Shown here piece by piece: positions 6,888 through 14,653 of a DNA stretch of 64,000 bases. The notes under the pieces were generated by a model, which worked only from the letters and a program-made list of their open reading frames with translations, made no database searches and had not been told where the DNA came from. The stretch comes from a bacterium. GTDB lineage: Bacteria > Myxococcota_A > Bradymonadia > UBA7976 > UBA1532. Position 1 is the stretch's first letter. Every line of letters begins with the position of its first letter. The translations under genes were made by a program, and so were the position numbers. Where the stretch lies: positions 55,123-119,122 of the forward strand of contig JAUHXC010000031.1 in NCBI GenBank assembly GCA_030427205.1. Direction: 5' to 3'.

Positions 6888-9344
6888 GCGGGACTCGAGC
6901 TCGATGGACCAGCCGGGGCCGATGGCGCACGAGAGCACGTAGCCGTCGCGGCAGGCGGAGAAACCGCTGACCGGGTCGACGCACACGTAGTACTCCACGT
7001 CCTCCATACCCCAGGGGCCGTTCTCGAGTTGCATCGACTCCCGCTCGTTCGAGTCGCGCACCGACTGCTGAGGGTCATCGATGGGCACGCCCATGTTGGG
7101 CGCGCGCCACGACAGGAGCAGCCGGGCGCGGGCGTCGGGGTTCTCCGCCACGAACTTGCAGCCGAACCCGCCCGGCGCCATGGCCCGGCTGTCGCGGATG
7201 CGGAAGCAGTCCTGCAGATCACCTTGGTGAATCGTCGTGGGCCAGGTCGTCGTGGTCCACGCCGGCGTCGCCTCGCTGCCGAAGCGCATGCCGCCGGTCG
7301 TCGGGTAGCCGCCGTAGGGGAAGATGCTCGGGGCGGCGTCGTTGATCTCATAGCGGTCGAGCTCCACCGGCCCGGTCTCGTCGACCGCGCCGTCGCAGTC
7401 GTCGTCCCGCCCGGTGCAGCCCTCGTCCTCGGGGAAGGCCGTCTGCTCGCAGCCGAATCGGGCCCCGGCGCACACCTGCTCGCCGGTCGCGCAGATGCCC
7501 TCGGCGCCGGGCACGGCGCACGGCGCGCCCGCGCCCCGCGGCGCCTCGTCGACGGCGCCGTCGCAGTCGTCATCCACGCCGTTGCACAGCTCGACGACGT
7601 CGCCGAAGCCTTCGTCGGTGGCGCCGTCGCAGTCGTTGTCGACGCCGTCGCAGGCCTCGCGCACGTCGGTGACCCTCTCCCGCCCGCACTGCGTGCCGCG
7701 GCCGTCGGGCGCGCAGATCGTCCGGCCATTCTGGCACGCGTCGTCGTCCTGCCCGTCGCAGGGCATGCCCAGCCGATCGGCCCAGACCTCGTCGACGACG
7801 CCGTCGCAGTCGTCGTCGGCGCCGTTGCAGCGCTCCATACCGCCGATGGTCACCTGTCCGTCGTCGCAGATCGCGTCCCGGCCATCGGCCGCGCAGCGCC
7901 ATACGCCGTCGGTGCAGGCGTCCGCGTCGTCGCCGTCGCACGCGCGGCCCAGGCGGCGCCACAGCTCGTCGGCGACGCCGTTGCAGTTGTCGTCGAGGCC
8001 GTTGCAGCGCTCGTCGACGTCGGGGTTGATGCGCTCGGACGCGTCGTCGCAGTCGCCGGCGCGCTGCACCCGATAGTCGCCGGTCGCCCCGCAGTAGCAG
8101 TGGCCCTCGGCGCCTTCGTCGCCCCAGCCGTCGTTGTCGACGTCGAGCCGCCAGTCTTCGCAGCCGATGGCGTCGCGGCCCTCGTCGACCGCGCCGTCGC
8201 AGTCCTGGTCGACGCCGTCGCAGCTCTCGGCCCGGCTCGGCCCGCGGGTGGGATCCGCCGGCGCGCAGTCGACGGCGTCGGCGTCGCCGTCGCCGTCGCT
8301 GTCGTCGTCGCAGGCGTCGCCGATCCCGTCGCCGTCGAGGTCGCGCTGATCGCGGTTGTGCACGCACAGGCAGTTGTCTCGGTCGTCGAGCAGGCCGTCG
8401 CCGTCGCAGTCGTCGTCGCAGACGTCGCCCCGCCCGTCGCCGTCGATGTCGTTCTGATCGGGGTTGGGCGTGAGCGGGCAGTTGTCGATTCGATCGGGCA
8501 AGCCGTCGCTGTCGTCATCGTCGTCGCAGGGGTCGTTCGCGCCGTCGCCGTCGGTGTCGGTCTGCTGGGGGTCGAAGTGCTCGGGGCAGCCGTCGATCTC
8601 GTCGAGCACGTCGTCGCCGTCCCGGTCGGGGTCGACGCAGTCGGCGACGCCGTCGTTGTCGAGGTCGGGTTCACCCTCGTCGGCCCGGCCGTCGCAGCTC
8701 TGGTCGAGACCGTCGCAGATCTCGCGCCCGCCGGGGCGAATGGCGGGGTCGTTGTCGTCGCAGTCGGCGCTGTTGGTCTCGGTGTAGCCGTCGCCCGGCG
8801 CGCAGCGGCAGCTCGACGCGCTCGGATCGCCGAACGTATCGCCGTCGGCGTCGGCGAAGTACAGGGTGCAGCCGCCGATGTCGGGGTCGGTCGGCGCGCA
8901 GTCCGGCTGGTCGTCGGGCACGCCGTCGTTGTCGTCGTCGGGGTCGCAGGCGTCGCCGAGGCCGTCGAGATCGCTGTCGACCTGCTCGGCGTTGGCGGTG
9001 TCGGGGCAGTTGTCCAGGGCATCGGGCGCGCCGTCTCCGTCGGCATCGGGCGCAGGCGGTGCCATGTCGGGCGCGGGCGGTGCCATGTCGGGCGCGGGCG
9101 GTGCCATGTCGGGCGCAGGCGGTGCCACGTCGGGCGCAGGCGGTGCCACGTCGGGCGCGGACGGGGTCATGTCCGGCGACGGGTCGGGCGGCGCCATGTC
9201 GACTTCGAGCGTCGGGCGCCCATCGGGCGCGCCGTCGACCGCGTCGACGGGGTCCGGCCGGTCGGGCTCTGCGGGCAGGCAGCCGCCGAGCCACGTCAGC
9301 AGCCCGGCGGCGAGCCAGGCCCGGGTCCAGGATATCGGGTACAT
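6885..9344 (-). CDS. Lipoprotein with thrombospondin type-3 and MopE-like repeats
   Basis: An 819-residue exported protein. ATG 9344 is preceded by GGGGGAG at good spacing and gives a signal MYPISWTRAWLAAGLLTWLGGC with lipid Cys22; the longer ORF lacks a ribosome site. A Pro/Ala/Asp linker with repeated APPAPDM units follows. Then come many DxDxDGxxDxxDNC modules typical of thrombospondin type-3 calcium-binding repeats, mixed with CDGVDxDCDGxVDE modules resembling the MopE-type metal-binding motif. The last 150 residues lack these repeats and form a separate domain with DCFRI, FGCKF and YYVCVDP Cys sites. The likely role is a calcium-stiffened surface stalk presenting a C-terminal domain. It is divergent from the ECF sigma gene. 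Confidence 0.85.
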   Translation of the reverse strand: MYPISWTRAWLAAGLLTWLGGCLPAEPDRPDPVDAVDGAPDGRPTLEVDMAPPDPSPDMTPSAPDVAPPAPDVAPPAPDMAPPAPDMAPPAPDMAPPAPDADGDGAPDALDNCPDTANAEQVDSDLDGLGDACDPDDDNDGVPDDQPDCAPTDPDIGGCTLYFADADGDTFGDPSASSCRCAPGDGYTETNSADCDDNDPAIRPGGREICDGLDQSCDGRADEGEPDLDNDGVADCVDPDRDGDDVLDEIDGCPEHFDPQQTDTDGDGANDPCDDDDDSDGLPDRIDNCPLTPNPDQNDIDGDGRGDVCDDDCDGDGLLDDRDNCLCVHNRDQRDLDGDGIGDACDDDSDGDGDADAVDCAPADPTRGPSRAESCDGVDQDCDGAVDEGRDAIGCEDWRLDVDNDGWGDEGAEGHCYCGATGDYRVQRAGDCDDASERINPDVDERCNGLDDNCNGVADELWRRLGRACDGDDADACTDGVWRCAADGRDAICDDGQVTIGGMERCNGADDDCDGVVDEVWADRLGMPCDGQDDDACQNGRTICAPDGRGTQCGRERVTDVREACDGVDNDCDGATDEGFGDVVELCNGVDDDCDGAVDEAPRGAGAPCAVPGAEGICATGEQVCAGARFGCEQTAFPEDEGCTGRDDDCDGAVDETGPVELDRYEINDAAPSIFPYGGYPTTGGMRFGSEATPAWTTTTWPTTIHQGDLQDCFRIRDSRAMAPGGFGCKFVAENPDARARLLLSWRAPNMGVPIDDPQQSVRDSNERESMQLENGPWGMEDVEYYVCVDPVSGFSACRDGYVLSCAIGPGWSIELESR

Positions 9345-9556
9345 GCGTTCTCCCCCGTGTCGAATACACCGGTGGCGTCGGGCGCAATCGCGACGTTTGT
9401 ATCGTCTCGTTGCTGTCACGGTGCCGCCGGATGCCAGGTGCATCGGCGGCGCCCCTCCTGGTCGTCACTACGGCGCAGAGCGATTCAGGGTGCGGATTTC
9501 AGGAAAGTTTTTTTTCTGCGCAACCCCCGACGCATGCCGCCGTAATGTGACCGGGA

Positions 9557-9562
9557 TATAAC
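9557..9562 (+). promoter_or_regulatory. -10-like TATAAC upstream of the ECF sigma gene
   Basis: TATAAC lies about 40 bp before ATG 9601 in the 256-bp intergenic region shared with the divergent lipoprotein gene. The preceding stretch contains GGAAAG followed by a run of eight T (about 9503-9515). No TTGACA-like -35 is seen at standard spacing, so an ECF-type autoregulated promoter is possible but not demonstrated. Confidence 0.3.
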
Positions 9563-9600
9563 GAACAGGAGGCAGGAGCACCCTGCACCAGTGAGACATC

Positions 9601-10200
9601 ATGGCGGTACACACGGAGGGGAGGAGCCAACGTGAACCACCGACCGACAAGGAGCGGCGCCGGAGAGCCGCGAACGAGGCGATGGACGCCTACGCTCGCG
9701 GCGAACCCGGCGCCTTCAAGACGCTGTATGGCCTGATCTCGAAAGAGCTGTGGGCCTTCATCTTCGCCCGGACATGCCACCGGGCGACCGCAGAAGATCT
9801 CATGCAGCAGACGTTGCTGCAGATGCACCGCGCCCGGGGCCGCTTCCGGCCCGGCGCCAACGTGCACCCGTGGATGTTCACCATCGCGTGGCGGCTGATC
9901 ATCGATCGCAGCCGGGGCCGGCGACCCCAGGTGGACGTGCGCGGGCTCGGGCTCGTCGATCCCGGCCCGAGCCCGCACGAGCGGGCCTCGGCCAGTGAGA
10001 TGTGCGAGCGGCTCAAGGCGGCCATCGGCCGGCTGCCCGAGCGGCAGCGTTCGGCGCTGGAGCTGACCCGCGGCGCGGGGTTGTCGCAGCGCGAGGCCGC
10101 CGAGGCGTTGGGCACGACGCCCTCGGCGATCAAATCACTGGTGCACCGGGCGGTGAGTGTGCTGGATGGTGTGCGCGTATCGGCGGGAGGGGCCCGATGA
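9601..10200 (+). CDS. ECF-family RNA polymerase sigma factor
   Basis: 199 residues. The N-terminal half has sigma region 2 features: DAYARGEPGAFKTLY, then ATAEDLMQQTLLQMHRARGRF (the -10 recognition helix), then HPWMFTIAWRLIIDRSR. The C-terminal half has region 4: LPERQRSALELTRGAGLSQREAAEALGTTPSAIKSLVHRA, a helix-turn-helix for -35 recognition. There is no region 1 or 3, as expected for ECF sigmas. The start is uncertain: ATG 9601 has a weak ribosome site and an in-frame ATG 9682 lies just before the conserved core. The stop overlaps the start of the DUF1109-like gene by four bases, the classic sigma/anti-sigma arrangement. Confidence 0.85.
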   Translation: MAVHTEGRSQREPPTDKERRRRAANEAMDAYARGEPGAFKTLYGLISKELWAFIFARTCHRATAEDLMQQTLLQMHRARGRFRPGANVHPWMFTIAWRLIIDRSRGRRPQVDVRGLGLVDPGPSPHERASASEMCERLKAAIGRLPERQRSALELTRGAGLSQREAAEALGTTPSAIKSLVHRAVSVLDGVRVSAGGAR

Positions 10201-10922
10201 ACGTCAACGAGCAGGCTGAGCGTGATGTCCCGACCCCGCCGCTGCGGCCGGAGCTGCTCGACGACATGCTCGAGCTCTTCGACGCGTCGCCCTCACCGAC
10301 CCGGCGCGCGTCCCGCTGGCGCAGCGCGCTGCTCGCCGGCGGCTGCGTGATCCTGTCGATGCTGGTCTTCTTCGCCTACGGCGGCCTGCGCGACAGCGGC
10401 GGCCCGCGACCGGTGGTGCTGATCGCGGCGACGACGGCCGGCTCGGCGCTGATCACCGGGCTGGCGCTGTGGCTCGGCGCCGGGCAGCGCTCGATGCTCG
10501 CCCGGCCGGCGCGCCTGCTGCTGGCGGTGCTGGTGGGTACGCCCATCGCGCTGTTCGCCTGGAAGGTGGGCTGGAGCGCGGGCTTCGAGGGGGCGATGGC
10601 CGAGTGGCCCGAGCGTATCGGCATCCCGTGCTTGCAGATCAGCATGCTCTCGGGCGCCGGCCCGCTCTTCGCGCTGGTGTGGATGCGACGGCACGAAGAG
10701 CCCAATCACCCGGGCCTGCTCGGCGCGGCGTTTGGTGTCATCGCCGGCGCCTCGGCGTGGGTGGTGACCGATCTGTGGTGCCCGGTGGGGCATATTCCGC
10801 ATCTGCTGCTGGGCCACGTACTGCCGCTGGCGTTGTTCGCGCTGGCCGGCGGGGCCATCGGCGCGGCGTGGCTGCGCCTGCGATGGTCGGGGGAGGGCGG
10901 CGAGCGCCCGGGCGGCGGCTGA
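10197..10922 (+). CDS. DUF1109/NrsF-like membrane anti-sigma factor
   Basis: 241 residues. The ATG overlaps the sigma-factor TGA (ATGA at 10197-10200), indicating translational coupling. A cytosolic N-terminus of about 40 residues is followed by six predicted membrane segments. Two Cys lie at membrane-proximal positions (GIPCLQIS and DLWCPVGH). The C-terminal pattern MRRHEEPNHPGLLGAAFGVIAG through GHVLPLALFALAGGAIG fits the DUF1109/NrsF family. In Caulobacter, NrsF holds SigF and releases it through two conserved Cys under metal or oxidative stress. A similar role is inferred here: hold the upstream ECF sigma at the membrane until a signal arrives. Confidence 0.75.
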   Translation: MNVNEQAERDVPTPPLRPELLDDMLELFDASPSPTRRASRWRSALLAGGCVILSMLVFFAYGGLRDSGGPRPVVLIAATTAGSALITGLALWLGAGQRSMLARPARLLLAVLVGTPIALFAWKVGWSAGFEGAMAEWPERIGIPCLQISMLSGAGPLFALVWMRRHEEPNHPGLLGAAFGVIAGASAWVVTDLWCPVGHIPHLLLGHVLPLALFALAGGAIGAAWLRLRWSGEGGERPGGG

Positions 10923-10940
10923 CGGTCGGGCGGGACCCGC

Positions 10941-12677
10941 TCAGGGGCAGACGATCGGCGTACCCACCGGCGGCGCGCCGACGTGGTGGACGTAGAGGTC
11001 GACGACCTCGTCGGGGCTCAGCGCGCGGTCGTAGATCCGGGCGTCGTCGATCTGCCCGTCGAAGTGGCCGCGGTTGCCGTGGTTCGAGTCGCGCAGCGAG
11101 CCGATGCGCAGCTTGTCGGGGCCGGTGTAGGCGGTGTGGCGGCCGATGCGGTTGCAGCCGTCGAGCACCCCGTCGACGTAGATCCGCAGGTGGTCGCCGT
11201 CGTAGGTGGCGGTGGCCAGCGCCCAGTCGCCGACGGTCTGCTGGCGGCCGTACACGGTGTAGTCCCGCCCGTCGCTCGCCCGCTCGAGGCCCGCGCGGAA
11301 GCGATCGCCGCGATCCCAGCCGAAGGCGAAGGTATCGTCGTTCTGCCCGCGGGTGCCGATCTTCCAGATGATGGGATCGGCCCGCCAGTCGCTGCCGCTG
11401 CGCGCGGGGCGGACCCAGGCCGAGAGGGTCCAGGCGGCGGTCAGGTCGAAGCGGCGGCCGCTGTTCTCGTAGAGCACCCCGCTCTCGCGGTTGCCGGCCA
11501 TATCCAGCGCCAGCCCGTCTACGCCCTCGACGAAGCGATTGCCGGGGAAGACCTGCCCCGGGGTCTGCCCGATCTCGTCGTAGCCGTCGCCGTCGGCGGT
11601 CGCGTGCAGCACCATGCCCGCGTGGGGGGCGTCCACCTCGAGCCAGCCGCTGACGATGGGCCGGCCGTCGGCGTCGGTGCAGCGCTCGCCGTCGCAGACG
11701 ATGCGGTTGTCGGGCTCCTGGCCGCAGAGCGGCTGGTCGAAGGCGTCGATGACCGCCAGGATGCCGATGGGATCGAGGGCGCTCCAGTCGAAGGCCCCGT
11801 CGGCGCTGGCGCCCACCACGGCGGCGGCCAGCTCTGCGACCTCGGCGTCGGAGAGGCGCCGGCCCTCGGCGGCGGCGGTCTCACGGATCATCTGCTCGAC
11901 CTGATCCCGGGCGGCCTGACGGGCGACCTCGGTGGCCAGCCCTTCGGCGGCGGCGCGGCCGGCGGCGCGGGCGGCGGCCGAGGCCCCGCCGGTGCCCACC
12001 AGCCCGGCGACGTTGGCCACCAGCTCGACCGGCGCGAGCACCATGTTGGCGATGACCTCGGCGCAGACGCCGCCCGAGCTGCCGCACAGCGCGCCGCAGT
12101 CCACGCCGGCGTGATCGGGGCACTCTGACCAGCAGACCGGGCCGACGCCGTAGAAGCCCGAGCGGCAGCGGGGGTAGCACAGGCCGGCGTCCATCTCGTC
12201 GCCCGCGTCGCAGCGGTTGGCGATATGCGGCGCGCGCTCGTAGCGCGGCTGGCCGTAGATATGGGGCGGTCGGCGGCAGGTGCAGCCGTCATTGATGTAG
12301 CCCGCCGGGCACCGCGAGCAGCCGCGGGCGAAGGTCAGCCCGCAGGCGTCCCACCAGGGGCATTGGGACGTATCGGCCCCGACGATGCGCAGCGGGCGGT
12401 GGCACGTCAGCCCGTCGTCGTTATAGCCCGCGCGGCAGGGCTCTTCGCAGGCGAAGCCGCGGCTCTGCCAGCCCGATCGGCAGCGGTCGTAGCACAGGGC
12501 GCCGATGCGCTGCTGGCCATGCGCGCAGTGCGGCGGGACCTCGCCGACGCCGCGGCCGTAGGTGTCCTTCCAGCAGACGGCTTCGGCGTGGGCGCTGGCG
12601 GTGAGGCCGAGCAGGGCGGTCAGGGTCAGCAGTGCGAGCTCGACGAGGCGGGGGCGGGGGATGTGATGGCGGTTCAT
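10941..12677 (-). CDS. Secreted Cys-rich protein with LamG-like domain
   Basis: 578 residues. ATG 12677 follows GGAGCG and gives a Sec signal (MNRHHIPRPRLVELALLTLTALLGLTASAHA). Residues about 35-190 are Cys-rich, with repeats such as CYDRCRSGW, CxxPCRAGYNDDGLTC and CYPRCRSGFYGVGPVCW. A helical Ala-rich middle (about 195-290) follows. The C-terminal 190 residues carry a laminin-G/concanavalin-like fold signature: GLALDMAGNRESGVLYENS, AWTLSAWVRP, DWALATATYDGDHLRIYVDGVLDG, HFDGQIDDARIYDRALSPDEVVDLY. This suggests carbohydrate or protein binding outside the cell. It converges with the anti-sigma gene (18-bp gap) and is divergent from the FG-GAP lipoprotein gene. Confidence 0.8.
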   Translation of the reverse strand: MNRHHIPRPRLVELALLTLTALLGLTASAHAEAVCWKDTYGRGVGEVPPHCAHGQQRIGALCYDRCRSGWQSRGFACEEPCRAGYNDDGLTCHRPLRIVGADTSQCPWWDACGLTFARGCSRCPAGYINDGCTCRRPPHIYGQPRYERAPHIANRCDAGDEMDAGLCYPRCRSGFYGVGPVCWSECPDHAGVDCGALCGSSGGVCAEVIANMVLAPVELVANVAGLVGTGGASAAARAAGRAAAEGLATEVARQAARDQVEQMIRETAAAEGRRLSDAEVAELAAAVVGASADGAFDWSALDPIGILAVIDAFDQPLCGQEPDNRIVCDGERCTDADGRPIVSGWLEVDAPHAGMVLHATADGDGYDEIGQTPGQVFPGNRFVEGVDGLALDMAGNRESGVLYENSGRRFDLTAAWTLSAWVRPARSGSDWRADPIIWKIGTRGQNDDTFAFGWDRGDRFRAGLERASDGRDYTVYGRQQTVGDWALATATYDGDHLRIYVDGVLDGCNRIGRHTAYTGPDKLRIGSLRDSNHGNRGHFDGQIDDARIYDRALSPDEVVDLYVHHVGAPPVGTPIVCP

Positions 12678-12906
12678 GATGCGCTCCGGCAGTGGGTGTG
12701 CCCCGGTGCCAACGCAGCCGGCGTGCCAGCCGCAGACCGCGTATTTCAGTGGGTTCGGGCGCTTTCTGCGTCCGCGGCGACGGGGCCGCGTCCGCGGTGA
12801 CGCGTCTTCCGGCGTCAGGACGCGGTCTCGTCCAACGCGGGCGGCGATCGCCCGCTGTACGGGTGCTCGACGTATTGTGGTGCCGGCAGCCCTGGAGGAG
12901 CCCACC

Positions 12907-14607
12907 ATGCATTGTCCCGAAGCCATGGCCCGAAGGCGGATGAATCAACGCCATCTGACAGCACCGATGCATCACGCTTCGCTCGCCCGCGATCAAGGCA
13001 GGCTTCGAGGCATGCCTGTCGTTGTCACCTGCCTGTTGCTCGGCGCGTGCACCGCCGGTGGAGATCTCATGGGTAGAGACAGCGCCCCGGCCGACATGAT
13101 GCAGCACCGCGACGGCGCGGCCGGGTCGGGAGACGCCGATCCTCCCGACGATGGCATCGCCGACGACGCCCGCCCGACCGGCGGGGACGCGGCCCGGTCC
13201 GATGCCCGGCCCGCGCCCGAGGACGTCGGTGTCGCCGACGCAGCGGTTCGAGATCGAGGGCTGGCCGACATGAGCATGGACGCCGGCGCCGACCGCGAGC
13301 CCGCTGATGCCGCGCGCATCCCGCTCCCATACGAGCCCGACCCGGCCTGTGCTCCGAACACGCCGATCGAGGCCGACCTCCCCGGGGGCTTCGAACTGGT
13401 CGAGGCGCCATTGGGCCTCCTGAAGCTCGTGGGAGACATCGACGGGGACGGCCGCGTCGAGTTGTTCGCCCAGACCCGGAATCTCGTCGACCAGGTCCCG
13501 GCCGGCGAGACTCACCGCGCCATCAGCTACACGATCTTCACTTGGGACCCGCCTACCGAACGCATCGTCGATGACGGGGAGTTCGTCGGCATATATCCGT
13601 TTGCAGTCTTCGACCTCGAAGGCACGCTGGCGATGGTCGGCTCAGAGGTCTTCCTGGACCCACAGACGCTCGGTATCGCAACGACGATCGGCGTGCGGGC
13701 CGACGAGCCACAGGCGCCGTTGCGATACGACCGCTCGGTCCAGCTGTTCACCGATGTCGATCCGCGGGGTCAGCTCATCCCCCTGTACGGCTATGGCGCC
13801 CCGTTCGACGCCAGGCCCCTGGACGGGGACGGCGACGGCCTGATCGAGCTCCTGACCTTCGCCGGCTATCTGCTCGAGTGGCGCGGAGATCGTTTCGAGC
13901 GGGTGTGGAGCACCCTGGAGGCCGATCCCCGAGATGAGCGGATCGAGCTCGGCGGCGGCGCGTTTGGCCGGGTCACCCACGGCGACTTCGACGGCGACGG
14001 GGCCACCGAGCTGGTCATCGACGGCTACGCCGGCATGCAGCCGATCGCCGACGGCGAGTTGATGGGGTACGCCAAGCATGCCCGGATCTTCGAGAACCGC
14101 GGCGACGACGCCTACGAACTCACCGCCCGCCTGCCGTATGGCGCGCTGGGCGCCCAGTTCAGCGGGTCCGGCGACCTCGACGGCGACGGGCGACCGGAGT
14201 TCCTCTTCGGCGGCTCGCTGCTCAACTGCCTGGTCTTCGAAGTGTGGACCGCCGTCGACGACGACCGCTACGTCCGCCTGGCCCGGATCGACTACGTCTC
14301 GCCCGCCGGCTTCCCCACGGACGACGGCGCGACGGCGTTCGGCGACCTGGATGGCGACGGTGACGCCGAGCTGGTGATCAACCTCGGAGACACCATTGCG
14401 GCGTGGGATTGGGATGGCCTCGGCCTGCGGCAGATCCTGGGCTATCGCTACTGCGAGGCGTGCGCGTGGTCCGGGGTCTGGACCGGCGACCTGGAAGGCG
14501 ATGGCGTCGACGAGATCTTCTTCGCCGAGTTCCCCTGGGCGGAGTCCCGGGTGAGGCAGGTCCTCAGCCCGACCGGCGTGCGGATCCTGCGCCGCTCGGC
14601 GGACTGA
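12907..14607 (+). CDS. FG-GAP/VCBS-repeat lipoprotein
   Basis: 566 residues if translation starts at ATG 12907, which has the best ribosome site (GGAGGAG with six-base spacing). That start gives a long basic n-region before PVVVTCLLLGAC, placing the lipid Cys at residue 48; ATG 13012 would give a shorter signal. An acidic Asp/Pro/Ala linker follows. The rest contains at least six calcium-binding FG-GAP-type loops (VGDIDGDGRVELF, DGDGDGLIELL, GDFDGDGATELVI, GDLDGDGRPEFLF, GDLDGDGDAELVI, GDLEGDGVDEIFF), expected to form a beta-propeller like integrin alpha heads. Likely a surface adhesive or binding protein. Confidence 0.8.
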   Translation: MHCPEAMARRRMNQRHLTAPMHHASLARDQGRLRGMPVVVTCLLLGACTAGGDLMGRDSAPADMMQHRDGAAGSGDADPPDDGIADDARPTGGDAARSDARPAPEDVGVADAAVRDRGLADMSMDAGADREPADAARIPLPYEPDPACAPNTPIEADLPGGFELVEAPLGLLKLVGDIDGDGRVELFAQTRNLVDQVPAGETHRAISYTIFTWDPPTERIVDDGEFVGIYPFAVFDLEGTLAMVGSEVFLDPQTLGIATTIGVRADEPQAPLRYDRSVQLFTDVDPRGQLIPLYGYGAPFDARPLDGDGDGLIELLTFAGYLLEWRGDRFERVWSTLEADPRDERIELGGGAFGRVTHGDFDGDGATELVIDGYAGMQPIADGELMGYAKHARIFENRGDDAYELTARLPYGALGAQFSGSGDLDGDGRPEFLFGGSLLNCLVFEVWTAVDDDRYVRLARIDYVSPAGFPTDDGATAFGDLDGDGDAELVINLGDTIAAWDWDGLGLRQILGYRYCEACAWSGVWTGDLEGDGVDEIFFAEFPWAESRVRQVLSPTGVRILRRSAD

Positions 14608-14613
14608 CGGGTT

Positions 14614-14642
14614 GCGGGCCGCGCCCGGGAGAGTCGGCCCGC
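14614..14642. terminator. Inverted repeat between convergent genes
   Basis: GCGGGCC (14614-14620) pairs with GGCCCGC (14636-14642) around a 15-nt loop, between the stops of the FG-GAP lipoprotein (14607) and the Tc-like lipoprotein (14654). There is no T tract. A candidate bidirectional terminator by position. Confidence 0.35.
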
Positions 14643-14653
14643 TGTGAGGTCTC

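Noticed and set aside
9632..9727. GTG 9632 as sigma-factor start, because a strong GGAGGGGAGGAG precedes it
   Set aside because: That frame hits a stop (TGA) within about 100 bases and does not encode the sigma domains.
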